The notes under the pieces are model-generated. The model had not been told where the DNA came from and ran no database searches. It saw nothing but the letters and a program-made list of their open reading frames with translations. Shown here piece after piece: positions 8,544-16,713 of a DNA stretch of 64,000 bases. A program made the position numbers and the translations under genes. This DNA comes from Deltaproteobacteria bacterium (GTDB taxonomy: Bacteria; Desulfobacterota; Binatia; UBA9968; JAJDTQ01), in the NCBI GenBank assembly GCA_028818755.1, contig JAPPNF010000183.1, positions 1-64,000 on the forward strand, read 5' to 3'. Numbering within the stretch: the first letter of the stretch is position 1; each line of letters starts with the position of its first letter.

Positions 8544-9548
8544 CTATTGCGCGAACAGGTCCATAAGGGCGTCGGTCTGGTCGGCCGCCGCCGGGCGCAG
8601 CAACGGGATCTTGACGCCCGCGTCGCGGTACTGCTGGACACGGGCCTTGACCTCGTCCGGAGTGCCACTGGCCGTCATGCCCTCCACGTAGGAATCCGGG
8701 ATGGCCTTGATGAGGGCCTCCATGCCGCCCTCGGCATGGGCCTTCTCGAACGTCGGGATGTCTTCCTCGTGGATGTATGGCTCGCCCACTTTCATCTTCG
8801 GACGGGCGATGAACGGGAGCTGGACGGGGTCGAGCTTGGTGGCCACCTCCCAGCGGATGGCGTCCAGGGCCTTTTGGTGGTCGTCGGCAATGGAGCAGTT
8901 GATCAACTGGGCGACCTCGAACTTCGAGAAGTCGCGGCCCGCCTCCTCGGCGGCGTCCTTGATGATCTTGAGGGCGTTGGCGGTGTACTCGGGCGAGCAG
9001 ACCGCGTTCAGCACCACGCCGTCGCCGATCTGGCCGGCCAGCTTGAGGCCGGGCCTCGCGGTGGCCGGGATGTAGAGCGGGATGTTGGTGCGCAGCGGCT
9101 TCCAGCCGATGCCGACGTTCTTGAACTTGACGAACTGGCCTTCGTAGTCGACCTTCTCGCCGGTGAAGAGCAGCCGCATGGACTCGATGTATTCCTTGAG
9201 CACCTGAGGAGGATCCTGGTGCTCCATCGCGTGGACCCGGGCGTGGCTTCGCGTGCAGGCGCCCGGCGCCAGCGTGATGCGCCCGCCGGTCATCTCGTCC
9301 AGCGTCATCAACGACTGGGCCATGCAGATGGGCGTGCGCAGGCGGACGATCTGGGTGGCCCCCAGCGTGACCTTGGAGGTGGCCAGACCCATGGCCGACA
9401 GGGCGGAAACCGAGTCGCGCATGAGCTCGATGGTCTCGGAGAAGAAGCCCATCTCGAAGCCCTTTTCCTCCGCGCGCCGCATGAGGTCGGCGATTTCCCG
9501 AACGTTGGTGAACTTTCCGTATCCAAGTGCGAACCCGACTCTGGCCAT
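8544..9548 (-). CDS. LLM-class (luciferase-like) flavin-dependent oxidoreductase
   Basis: 334 aa from the ATG at 9548, chosen because AGGAG lies at ideal spacing. The sequence has the luciferase-like TIM-barrel look: MARVGFALGYGK, then SETIELMRDS, LGATQIVRLRTPICMAQSLMTLDEM split over two strands, LAPGA, and GIGWKPLR. These enzymes use F420 or FMN for oxidation or hydride transfer; the QIVRLR and LAPGA forms are common in the F420-dependent branch, but the cofactor is not certain. It heads the operon with hydantoinase A/B, so it may prepare the substrate for the ATP-dependent ring opening. Confidence 0.82.
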   Translation of the reverse strand: MARVGFALGYGKFTNVREIADLMRRAEEKGFEMGFFSETIELMRDSVSALSAMGLATSKVTLGATQIVRLRTPICMAQSLMTLDEMTGGRITLAPGACTRSHARVHAMEHQDPPQVLKEYIESMRLLFTGEKVDYEGQFVKFKNVGIGWKPLRTNIPLYIPATARPGLKLAGQIGDGVVLNAVCSPEYTANALKIIKDAAEEAGRDFSKFEVAQLINCSIADDHQKALDAIRWEVATKLDPVQLPFIARPKMKVGEPYIHEEDIPTFEKAHAEGGMEALIKAIPDSYVEGMTASGTPDEVKARVQQYRDAGVKIPLLRPAAADQTDALMDLFAQ

Positions 9549-9820
9549 GACGTCTCCTGACTCGTTAAGCACAACCGCCCCCGATCGTTCATGTCTCGGC
9601 GAGCGCGTTGTGCACGGCTGGTGGCCTGTGCCATCCGCCGCCACCGACGACCCGATGGTCCTGCGCTTAGAGCTCCGGTTGATTCAGAGGAAAGCGGGCG
9701 GGCGCTGCGGTGTGCCTGAAGAAAAACCATTTGTATCCGACCGCTTGCAGTACGTCAAGGAAGGGCCGCGCACGGGCGGCCGTTGCGGCGCACCCCGGGA
9801 TTGCGTAAGCTTTGGCCACG

Positions 9821-10423
9821 ATGGTGGGGCTGGACATTGACGGCGTGGTGGCCGACTTTCTCTCCCCGTTCCTTGTTCGTCTCGAAATGCGCATCGGCAA
9901 GGGGCCGATACCGGCGGAATCGCTCCGCAGCGTGCGCCTCTCGGCGCATCCGACGCTGACCGAGGAAGCGGTGAGGGAGTGCTCCGAGGCCGTGCGGCAG
10001 GACCCCGGGTTCTGGGACGGGCTGGATTCGCTCTTGAGCCCGGACCAGTGGCGGCGGCTGGAACACCTGAGCCAATGCCGGCAGCTTTCCTTCATCACGC
10101 ACCGGACCGGGCACGAGAGCTGGGACATCCACGCGGTCACCTCCGAGTGGTTTCGGCGGCACGGCATCACGAACCCCGACGTTCACCTGGTGGAGAAGGA
10201 GAAATCCGCGGTGGTGGAGAGGCTCGGCGTGGTGCTGTTCGTCGACGACAACTACGAGAACTGCCAGGACGTGGCCGAGCGTACCGAAGCCCGGGTGCTG
10301 ATGCCGCACCACCCCTACAACCGCCATTTTTCGCACCCCGGCGTAACCCGCGTCATGCATTTCAACGAGGTGTTCGCGGAGATCGAGCGCTGCCTGGATC
10401 TCCGCGCACCGACCCCCGCTTGA
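9821..10423 (+). CDS. HAD-superfamily 5'-nucleotidase-like phosphatase
   Basis: 200 aa from the ATG at 9821; an in-frame TTG at 9812 is an alternative and neither has a clear Shine-Dalgarno. The N-terminal nucleophile motif is D5-I-D7-G (LDIDGVVADF), the middle has SFITHRTG, and the C-terminal metal-binding acids are in LFVDDNYENC. This layout matches the 5'(3')-deoxyribonucleotidase-like HAD proteins. It is the first gene after a divergent 272-bp intergenic stretch (9549-9820), in which I see no other gene. It is followed by GAGGAGG and an Asp/Glu-racemase-family gene only 11 bp away. The substrate is unknown. Confidence 0.7.
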   Translation: MVGLDIDGVVADFLSPFLVRLEMRIGKGPIPAESLRSVRLSAHPTLTEEAVRECSEAVRQDPGFWDGLDSLLSPDQWRRLEHLSQCRQLSFITHRTGHESWDIHAVTSEWFRRHGITNPDVHLVEKEKSAVVERLGVVLFVDDNYENCQDVAERTEARVLMPHHPYNRHFSHPGVTRVMHFNEVFAEIERCLDLRAPTPA

Positions 10424-10434
10424 GGAGGCTCATC

Positions 10435-11160
10435 ATGTACGGTTGGCGAGCACGTGTCGGCCATGTGGCTCCGTCCCGCGGAGACACTCTCGTTTACGAG
10501 TTCTACCGGATGCTGCCCGAGGGCTTCCAGTTGCTCAACAGCACCGGCACCATCCGGCAACTGGTGGACGCCGACTTCGAGCGACAGCTCGAACGCATCG
10601 AGGAAGCGGCCCTGGACCTGGTGGACAACGGTTGCGACGTGATCATTCTCGGCGGCTCACCGCTCTTCACCAAGCTGGGCTACGGCAGCGACACCGAGAT
10701 GGGGCGGCGCCTGAGCGAGAAGACCGGCGTCCCAATCACCGCCGGCATCACCGGCGAGGTGGAAGCCCTCAAGGCCATGGGGCTCCACAGCCTCGTGGTC
10801 GCCACCCCCCACGAGGACGACCTGAACGCGCGCATGAAAGCCTTTCTCGAGGCCTCCGGCTTCGAGGTGCTTCAGATCGAGGGCTATGGCGTGCGCAAGA
10901 ACTCGGCCATCTCGGACCTGCCGGTCCACGCCTCCTACAAGATCGCCAAGCGCCTCTATGAAAAGGCCCCCGAGGCGGACGGCATTTTCATACCGTGCCC
11001 GCGCTGGCCCACCATCGAGGACGTGGAGATCCTGGAGCACGAGATCGGCAAGCCGGTAGTCACCAGTTGCCAGGCCTACATCTGGTACGCGCTGAAGTTG
11101 ATCCGCATCAGGGAGAGCGTGACGGGCTATGGGCGTTTGATGGGCAGCCTCGCGGCGTGA
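10435..11160 (+). CDS. Asp/Glu racemase superfamily enzyme, arylmalonate decarboxylase / maleate isomerase-like
   Basis: 241 aa starting at an ATG with GAGGAGG eight bases upstream. The two-lobed Asp/Glu racemase fold is suggested by CDVIILGGSPLF (67-78), VPITAGITGEVEAL, GLHSLVVATPH and the second half IFIPCPRWPTI. Two-cysteine members have a Cys in each lobe. Here the first-lobe position is Gly73-Gly74-Ser75 and the only matching Cys is C188, in the second lobe. As I recall, that is the arrangement of bacterial arylmalonate decarboxylase (Gly74/Cys188). It therefore looks more like a decarboxylase than a racemase or isomerase. Another Cys, C212, is downstream. It is probably co-transcribed with the HAD phosphatase. 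Confidence 0.72.
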   Translation: MYGWRARVGHVAPSRGDTLVYEFYRMLPEGFQLLNSTGTIRQLVDADFERQLERIEEAALDLVDNGCDVIILGGSPLFTKLGYGSDTEMGRRLSEKTGVPITAGITGEVEALKAMGLHSLVVATPHEDDLNARMKAFLEASGFEVLQIEGYGVRKNSAISDLPVHASYKIAKRLYEKAPEADGIFIPCPRWPTIEDVEILEHEIGKPVVTSCQAYIWYALKLIRIRESVTGYGRLMGSLAA

Positions 11161-11221
11161 GCGCGGCCCGGGCGCTCCTGGCGATGAATGCGCCGGCGGT
11201 TCCGTTGTTCTTGCCGCCACG

Positions 11222-12316
11222 ATGAGGCGGTCGCCGACATCTCCCGCTCCGGGCCTTTCCCGCCGCCGATTTCTCCTGGGTCTCGCGGCTTCAGGGTTGG
11301 CCGGGACCCTCCAGGCTCCCTTCCCTCGGGCCGCCACCATACGAGATATCGCCATGGACCTGCTCGACCAGTACCCGTCAGTGGACATCCACGCCCATCC
11401 GGGCCGTTTTCACCGGGACAACACCGGGTTGGACCAGCGTGTCCTGGAAATGGCACGGGGCCGGTTGAACGCCGCTTTCTTCTGCGTGAGCACGGATCGG
11501 GCCATCATCCGCCGGGACCGGCAGTCCGGCAGGATCCGGGCACAGCGGAAGTTCGAGCCCGGAGAATCGTATCGCGACACCTACGCCCGCTTCGCCGTGC
11601 TCGACCCGTGGTTCGACCAGGAGCACCTCCTGCGGGTGCTGGGGCCCGCCGACGTTCTGCGCGCCAAACGACTGCGCTGGCCCGGCGCGATCCTCGCCGC
11701 CGAGGGCGCCGACTTTCTGGAGGAACGCATCGACCGGATCCAGGAGGCTCATGACCACGGCATCCGCTCGATCCAGCTCGTCCACTACAACATCAACGCC
11801 GTCGCCGACATCCAGACCGAGGAGCCGCGGCACCATGGCCTGACGCCGTTCGGCGCCAAGGTGATCCGAGAGATGAACCGCGTCGGATTGGTCGTAGACG
11901 TCGCCCACGCCACCGAGCAGGTGACCCGCGACGTGGTGGACATTACCACCCGGCCCATCATCCTCAGCCACACCGCGCTGCGCCGCACGCCGCGCAAGTA
12001 CACGCGCTTCATCTACGCCGATCACGCAAGGCTCATCGCCTCCACCGGCGGCGTCATCGGCGTCTGGCCCGCCGGCCGCGGCGGCATGGAACGATGGACC
12101 CGGCGCTTCAGGAGGCTCGCCGACCTGGTGGGCCCGGAGCACCTCGCCGTCGGCACCGACATGGACGGCCTGCGCAACACCGTCTTCGACGACTACGGCG
12201 AGTTGCCGGACCTGGCTGCAGGACTGCTGGCGGCCGGTTTCTCCCGAAGCGAGGCCGCCGGCATCCTGGGCGGAAACTTCATGAGGGTTTTTCGGGAGGT
12301 GGCCCGTGGGACGTGA
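11222..12316 (+). CDS. Tat-exported membrane dipeptidase (peptidase M19)
   Basis: 364 aa. The N-terminus has a twin-arginine signal, SRRRFLLGLAASG (13-25), so the folded metalloenzyme is exported by Tat. The zinc ligands of the renal dipeptidase family are visible: DIHAHPG with H57 and H59, the bridging Glu in AAEGADFLE, His in VVDVAHAT and in ILSHTALR, and the late Asp in VGTDMDG. M19 enzymes hydrolyse dipeptides, often D-containing ones, or small amide or lactone substrates. It begins 61 bp after the AMDase-like gene. The length is normal. TatA is encoded at 25884-26078. Confidence 0.88.
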   Translation: MRRSPTSPAPGLSRRRFLLGLAASGLAGTLQAPFPRAATIRDIAMDLLDQYPSVDIHAHPGRFHRDNTGLDQRVLEMARGRLNAAFFCVSTDRAIIRRDRQSGRIRAQRKFEPGESYRDTYARFAVLDPWFDQEHLLRVLGPADVLRAKRLRWPGAILAAEGADFLEERIDRIQEAHDHGIRSIQLVHYNINAVADIQTEEPRHHGLTPFGAKVIREMNRVGLVVDVAHATEQVTRDVVDITTRPIILSHTALRRTPRKYTRFIYADHARLIASTGGVIGVWPAGRGGMERWTRRFRRLADLVGPEHLAVGTDMDGLRNTVFDDYGELPDLAAGLLAAGFSRSEAAGILGGNFMRVFREVARGT

Positions 12317-12427
12317 CTTCGGCCAACGCTTCCCAGTCCGATTCCGGCACCGGCGGTGCAACGACGTCGCCGACAAAAGTGACGGTGCCCGCCAGTTCCG
12401 ACTGGGGGTACTCGGGTTTGATTCGGA

Positions 12428-13582
12428 TCATCCCAGCTCCAGCTTGTAGAACCGCTGGGCATTGCCGCCCAGGAGGGCGTCCCGCTCTTCCCGCGTGATG
12501 GAGTCGTTATTCTTGATGGCGTCGACCCTGCCCCAGTCCATGTCGCTGTGGGGGTAGTCGCTGGCGTACATGAGCGATCCGGCGCCGACCTGGTCGATGA
12601 TGGAGCGCAGGTTCTCGTCGTCCTCGAAGCCCGAAAGGATGCGTCCGGCGAGGATGTCCTCCATGGGCTCGCGGATGGTCTCCGGCAGGGTGTAGGGCTC
12701 CCGGCCCCAGTTGCCCTCGTGGCGTCCGTCGCCACGGGGTCCCCGGACGTGCTCGATGTGCTTTCCCACCCACCAGGCCCAGTAGGGGAACCAGGTGGCG
12801 CCGATCTCCAGGAAAGCGCAACGGAGGTTGGGGTAGCGGGCCAGGATACCCAGGCGCACCACCGACATCATGCCCACCATCATGGAGAACGGCATGGCGG
12901 TGACGTGGGTGGAGAAGAAGTCGGTGAAGCAGTCGGCCCACGGCGTGTCGTGCATGCCGGTGACGGCGTGGAATCCGATAGGGGTGTCGAGCTCGTCCAC
13001 GGCCGCGAAAAACGGCTCGTATTCCGGGGCGTGAAGCGGACGGTTGCCGGCCATGCCGGGCAGCAGCACGCCGGCCAGTCCCAACTGTCCCACGGCCCTT
13101 CTGGCCTCTTCCGCTGCGCCGGCCGGGTCCTGGATCGGCACCATGGCGATGGCGTTCAGGCGCTTGCTGGCCTGGGAGCACTGCTCGGCCACGTAGTTGT
13201 TGTAGGCGCGGCACACGGCGCCGGCCAGCTCCGCGTTCTCGAGGTCGAACACCCACACGAGCGCGGTAGGGAAGACCACCTGGTAGTCCACACCCATCTG
13301 GTCGAGGTCGTCAAGGCGGCCCGGGATATCGTCCAGGGAGTTATCGCGGGCCTTCATCTGCTTGTGCCGTGGCGTGGGGTAGTTGAACCCACCGCCCCCC
13401 ACGCCCCGTGAGAACGGAATCCGCGGCACCACCCTTCCCTCGGCCAGCCAGCGGCCCTGGTCCCGGGCCTCGCCGGGCATGTCGATGACCCGCGGCCGGA
13501 GCGCATGGAACTCTTTCTCGATGTAGCGGTCGAACAGGTCGAAGGGCTCGTGCAGATGGCCGTCGGAGTCGATGGTCAGCAT
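12428..13582 (-). CDS. Amidohydrolase family protein (amidohydrolase-2, ACMSD-like)
   Basis: 384 aa from the ATG at 13582, which has GGGGAGG upstream. The metal-binding H9-x-H11 is in MLTIDSDGHLHEP; further ligands are the His of IGFHAVTG and the Asp of YASDYPHSDMDW near the C-terminus. This matches the PF04909 group of decarboxylases and hydrolases related to aminocarboxymuconate semialdehyde decarboxylase. It runs convergent to the M19 dipeptidase; the 111 bp between them (12317-12427) hold no gene. The substrate is unknown, most likely a cyclic or aromatic acid. Confidence 0.85.
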   Translation of the reverse strand: MLTIDSDGHLHEPFDLFDRYIEKEFHALRPRVIDMPGEARDQGRWLAEGRVVPRIPFSRGVGGGGFNYPTPRHKQMKARDNSLDDIPGRLDDLDQMGVDYQVVFPTALVWVFDLENAELAGAVCRAYNNYVAEQCSQASKRLNAIAMVPIQDPAGAAEEARRAVGQLGLAGVLLPGMAGNRPLHAPEYEPFFAAVDELDTPIGFHAVTGMHDTPWADCFTDFFSTHVTAMPFSMMVGMMSVVRLGILARYPNLRCAFLEIGATWFPYWAWWVGKHIEHVRGPRGDGRHEGNWGREPYTLPETIREPMEDILAGRILSGFEDDENLRSIIDQVGAGSLMYASDYPHSDMDWGRVDAIKNNDSITREERDALLGGNAQRFYKLELG

Positions 13583-13671
13583 GGTACCTCCCCGAATACC
13601 CCTTGGGTTCACGGACGTGGGAGTGAAGAGCGAGAGACGCTTACGGGCGCGGCGGCGTCACTCGGTGAACG

Positions 13672-13929
13672 TCAAGCGCCGAATTTCTCCCACTGATCGG
13701 GCGTGAAGGTCTTGAGCGAAAGCGCGTGGATGCGTTCGTCTCCGAGCTCTTCCTTGAGCGCCTCGTAGACCATCTTGTGCTGGTCGATGAGACCCTTGCC
13801 GGCAAAGGAATCATGAACGATGACGACCTGATAGTGGTCGCCCCCGCCGGTCAGGTCCTTGATCATCGGCACCACGCAGCCCGGGAAAACCCGCCCCAGC
13901 GTATCCTCGATCTCTTGTGGCTGAATCAT
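13672..13929 (-). CDS. BolA/IbaG-family protein
   Basis: 85 aa from the ATG at 13929. It has the BolA core: GGGDHYQVVIV (the helix-turn-helix-like half), FAGKGLIDQHKMVYEAL with the conserved His of the Fe-S site, and HALSLKTFTPDQW at the end. It resembles the IbaG/YrbA branch more than BolA proper. BolA proteins pair with monothiol glutaredoxins in Fe-S trafficking; a monothiol glutaredoxin-like gene is at 61482. The preceding gene on this strand is the candidate selenocysteine peroxiredoxin, so the local theme is redox. Confidence 0.85.
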   Translation of the reverse strand: MIQPQEIEDTLGRVFPGCVVPMIKDLTGGGDHYQVVIVHDSFAGKGLIDQHKMVYEALKEELGDERIHALSLKTFTPDQWEKFGA

Positions 13930-14002
13930 AGGGCTGGGATTAACACAAAACGGGTGGACCGGCCACTGAACAATGGCCGCCGGACGCCCCTTCCCCGCCC
14001 CC

Positions 14003-14029
14003 TGGATTCCCGCGTCCGCGGGAATGACG
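14003..14029. repeat. Short palindromic dispersed repeat
   Basis: TGGATTCCCGCG...CGCGGGAATGACG forms a hairpin with 9-bp arms at 14006-14014 and 14017-14025 and a 2-nt loop. A diverged copy with the same flanks is at 16714-16742. It lies between the peroxiredoxin-like gene and the BolA gene and contains no coding signal. Confidence 0.75.
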
Positions 14030-14046
14030 AACTCGGACATCCCGAC

Positions 14047-14553
14047 TCAAGCCTGCGCGTCATAGTCTCCCCGGCACTGCTGGATCATGGCCCTCATGTC
14101 GGCCCGCAACTCTTCGTTGGTGGGGCGACCCACGTAGTACCAGCCATTGTAGATGCGATGGACGGTGAGATCCGGCAGCAGCGAGAAGGCGTACGGAATC
14201 GCAATGGTCCCGTGCTTCTTGTCCGAGGTGTCGACGATATCCAGGGCCTCGATGGCCTTGTGCTCGTCATCGCTCAGAAACGGGAACGTCGCCCCGAGGC
14301 CGTTCCTGAGCGCGCCGTTCACCGGAGGCGGGTCGACGCTGACGACGGCGACGCGGCAGTAGGCGGATGGAAGCTCTTCCTGAAGGATGACCAGGTGGCG
14401 CAACTGCACCACGCACTTCCCTCACCAGTATCCGCGGTAGAACGCCACTATCAGAGGGAACTTGCCGTCCGTGATATCGGACAACTTCACCTCCTGGCCC
14501 GACTGGTCCTTGAGGGCCAGATCCGGAAACTTCGCACCCACTGTCTGGTTCAT
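14047..14553 (-). CDS. Peroxiredoxin-like protein with in-frame UGA at the peroxidatic position (candidate selenoprotein)
   Basis: Read from the ATG at 14553, which has a strong AAGGAG, the frame gives 168 codons with one TGA at 14422-14424 (residue 44), then stays open to 14047. The N-terminal part (MNQTVGAKFPDLALKDQ ... FYRGYW) and the C-terminal part (GKCVVQLRHL ... FPFLSDD ... HGTIAIPYAFSLL) together make one AhpC/TSA-type peroxiredoxin-like domain. The family motif is YRGxWCxxC; here the TGA falls exactly on the first Cys, giving W-UGA-G-K-C47. Codons on both sides look normal. A hairpin suited to selenocysteine insertion starts 9 nt after the TGA (14395-14412). If UGA is a stop, only a 43-aa stub and a 121-aa GTG-started piece lacking the active site would be made. 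Probable co-transcription with the enolase-superfamily gene (16 bp upstream). A point nonsense mutation is the alternative. Confidence 0.75.
14395..14412 (-). promoter_or_regulatory. Candidate bacterial SECIS hairpin
   Basis: On the transcript the sequence GUGGUGC-AGUU-GCGCCAC folds into a 7-bp stem (six Watson-Crick pairs and one G-U) with a four-base loop. It begins 9 nt after the UGA, and the loop G, second base of the loop, is 18 nt after it. Bacterial SECIS elements are hairpins just downstream of UGA with a G among the first loop bases and a spacing of roughly 16-37 nt, so this one fits. The stem also encodes the conserved VQLRH of the protein, so protein constraint could explain part of it. 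Confidence 0.55.
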
Positions 14554-14569
14554 GATGTATCTCCTTACC

Positions 14570-15673
14570 CTAGGGTGCCGGCATCGCCCAGCGCGCCAGC
14601 TCCGATTCCGCCAACTCCGCGCCGAGCCCGGGACCGTTCGGCACCGGCACCCGGCCCTCCTTCAGGTCCAGCGGCTGCTCCACAACGTCGCCGCCCATCT
14701 TGAGCGGACCCACCGACTCGCAGCCGTCCATGATGTTGCCGCAGCTTGCGGCCACGTGAATCTCCGCCAGCGTGTTGATGGTCAGGCCGAACCCGTGGCC
14801 GATGACACACCCGATGCCGGCCGCCTCGGCCATGTACACCATGCGCACGGTGCGGGTGATCCCGCCCTGCTTCATCACCTTTACCTTGACGATATCCGCC
14901 GCCTCCTTCCGGATGACCTCCACCAGGGTCTGCGGCCCGACGATGGCCTCGTCCGCCATCACCGGAATGTCGATGGCGCGCCGCACCCGCGCCAAGCCGC
15001 CGTAGTCGGAACGGGACACGGGCTGCTCCAGCAGCGCCACGTCCAGGGGGGCCAGCGCCTTGCCCAGGCGAATGGCCTCATCGACCCCGTAGGCCTCGTT
15101 GGCGTCCACGCGAAGCTTCAAACCGCTCCCCACCGCCTCGCGTACCGCCGCCACCCGGTCGCGGTCGGCCTCGATCCCCGAGCCCATCTTGATCTTCACC
15201 GAGCCGAAGCCGGCGTCGCGCCAACCGAGGGCCTCCCGCGCGGCGGAATCCGGCTCCAGCAGGCCGATCCAGCCGTTGAGCCGCACCTCTTCCTTCAGCC
15301 GACCGCCCAGGAGCGAGTGCGCCGGCTGGCCCAGGGCCTTGGCCTTGAGGTCGAAGAGCGCCATCTCCAGCACGGCCTTTGCGTCCAGGTGCCGCGGGAG
15401 GCGGCGGTCCATGAGGTCCAGCGCCGCCGAAAGGTTCAGCGGATCCCAGCCGGTGAGGTCGGGCGCCAGCGTCCGCACCGCCTTCAGGGTCTCACTGAAA
15501 CTCTCCTCGGAATGTCCGGGATCCGGATCGACGTTGCCGAGACCCGTGAGGCCTTCGTCCGTGCGCACGCGCACCACGATGCTCTCCTGCCGGGTCTTGG
15601 CGTCGTGGGCGTTGCGGAAGACCCCCTTCAGGGGAATCGCCAGGGGATGGATGTCGATGCCGGTGATTCTCAT
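14570..15673 (-). CDS. Enolase-superfamily (mandelate racemase / muconate lactonizing type) enzyme
   Basis: 367 aa. The barrel carries the MLE-subgroup pattern: K160-x-K162 in SVKIKMG, metal ligands D190 (RVDANEAY), E216 (LLEQP) and D241 (MADEA), and a second lysine in VKVMKQGG (near 268). The two-base arrangement is typical of epimerases and cycloisomerases acting by abstraction of a proton next to a carboxylate. It is the first gene of a minus-strand unit with the peroxiredoxin-like gene and BolA, and is divergent from a PEP-mutase-family gene; the 125 bp between (15674-15798) should hold both promoters. It could be a dipeptide epimerase or an acid-sugar or muconate enzyme. Confidence 0.85.
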   Translation of the reverse strand: MRITGIDIHPLAIPLKGVFRNAHDAKTRQESIVVRVRTDEGLTGLGNVDPDPGHSEESFSETLKAVRTLAPDLTGWDPLNLSAALDLMDRRLPRHLDAKAVLEMALFDLKAKALGQPAHSLLGGRLKEEVRLNGWIGLLEPDSAAREALGWRDAGFGSVKIKMGSGIEADRDRVAAVREAVGSGLKLRVDANEAYGVDEAIRLGKALAPLDVALLEQPVSRSDYGGLARVRRAIDIPVMADEAIVGPQTLVEVIRKEAADIVKVKVMKQGGITRTVRMVYMAEAAGIGCVIGHGFGLTINTLAEIHVAASCGNIMDGCESVGPLKMGGDVVEQPLDLKEGRVPVPNGPGLGAELAESELARWAMPAP

Positions 15674-15798
15674 GGAACTTCGCTGGCCGTTTTCGCCGTC
15701 GACCGGCCGGACTGCCCGCCTTGGCTTGCGCGGCGCCGCAGGCTACTGAATGATACCCACAACCGGCCGGTTGGTCGAACGGTCACGGAGGGGACACC

Positions 15799-16671
15799 AT
15801 GACTAACGCATCACGGTTGCGGGAAGCAATGGCCGAGGACGGCTGCCTCGCTGCGCCGGGAGTTCACGACGGGTTGACGGCACTGCTCGCCGAGAAGGCC
15901 GGCTTCCGGGTAGCATTCCTCGGCGGCAACGCCGCCACGGCCAGCGTGCTCGGCCTTCCGGATCTCGGTTTCCTGTCCGCCGACGCGCTCATCGCCCACG
16001 TCCGGAACATCTGCCACGTGCTGCGCATCCCTCTCCTGGTGGACGCCGACACCGGCTTCGGAGGCCCGCTGCAGGTGCACCGGACCGTGGCGGCGCTGGA
16101 GCGGGCGGGCGCGGCGGCGATCATGATCGAGGACCAGGTGCCGGCCAAGAGATGCGGACTGCTGGACGGCGGGCACCCGCTGGTTGCGGCGGCCGAGATG
16201 GCCGAGAAGGTCCGGGCCGCCACCGCCGCCAGGACGGACCCGGACACAGTCATCATCGCCCGCACGTTGGCCTATTCGTCTGGCGGAATCGACGAGGCCA
16301 TCCGCCGCGGCCGGGCCTACCACGAAGCCGGCGCCGACACGGTGTTCGTGCAGGTACCCGGTACTCTGGAGGATCTCCGTGCGATCCGCCGGAGCATCCC
16401 GGGCCCGCTGGTCGTCAACATAGACGAAGCCCTGCCGGCTTCCGCCCTGAACGTGCGCGACGCAGCGAAGGAAGGCTACAAGCTGGCCCTCTTCCCGGGG
16501 ACCATCCGCTACACCCTGGTGAAAGCCGCTGGCGACGCCCTTGCCGCGTTGCGACAGGACGGAACCACCCGCGGCCACCGGGACCGTATGGCGTCCCTGG
16601 CCGACTACCACGACGTGCTGCGAATGGGCGAGTTTCTGGACCTCGAAGCATCCCTGGTGAAGCCTTCGTAG
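15799..16671 (+). CDS. Isocitrate lyase / PEP mutase family protein (methylisocitrate lyase-like)
   Basis: 290 aa with GGAGGGG before the ATG. Family marks are LGGNAATAS (41-49), the metal-binding D82 and D84 in VDADTGFGG, E111 in MIEDQ, and C119 in AKRCGLLDG. The catalytic loop of methylisocitrate lyase normally reads KRCGH; here His is replaced by Leu, and the downstream IARTDA is IARTLA, so an Asp is lost too. The fold and active-site Cys are kept, but the substrate probably differs from 2-methylisocitrate; carboxyphosphonoenolpyruvate-mutase-like or oxaloacetate-hydrolase-like chemistry is possible. Confidence 0.8.
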   Translation: MTNASRLREAMAEDGCLAAPGVHDGLTALLAEKAGFRVAFLGGNAATASVLGLPDLGFLSADALIAHVRNICHVLRIPLLVDADTGFGGPLQVHRTVAALERAGAAAIMIEDQVPAKRCGLLDGGHPLVAAAEMAEKVRAATAARTDPDTVIIARTLAYSSGGIDEAIRRGRAYHEAGADTVFVQVPGTLEDLRAIRRSIPGPLVVNIDEALPASALNVRDAAKEGYKLALFPGTIRYTLVKAAGDALAALRQDGTTRGHRDRMASLADYHDVLRMGEFLDLEASLVKPS

Positions 16672-16713
16672 ACGGTTGCAGGGATAACGCCGCGGCGTCC
16701 TCACCCCGCCACT

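Noticed and set aside
6077-8566. Plus-strand open frame opposite hyuA and hyuB
   Set aside because: Shadow frame; His/Gly/Ala-rich without domains.
14047-14412. A separate GTG-started 121-aa redoxin gene
   Set aside because: It would lack the active-site strand and Cys pair; the upstream in-frame part with a strong start belongs to the same domain, so the UGA readthrough reading is better.
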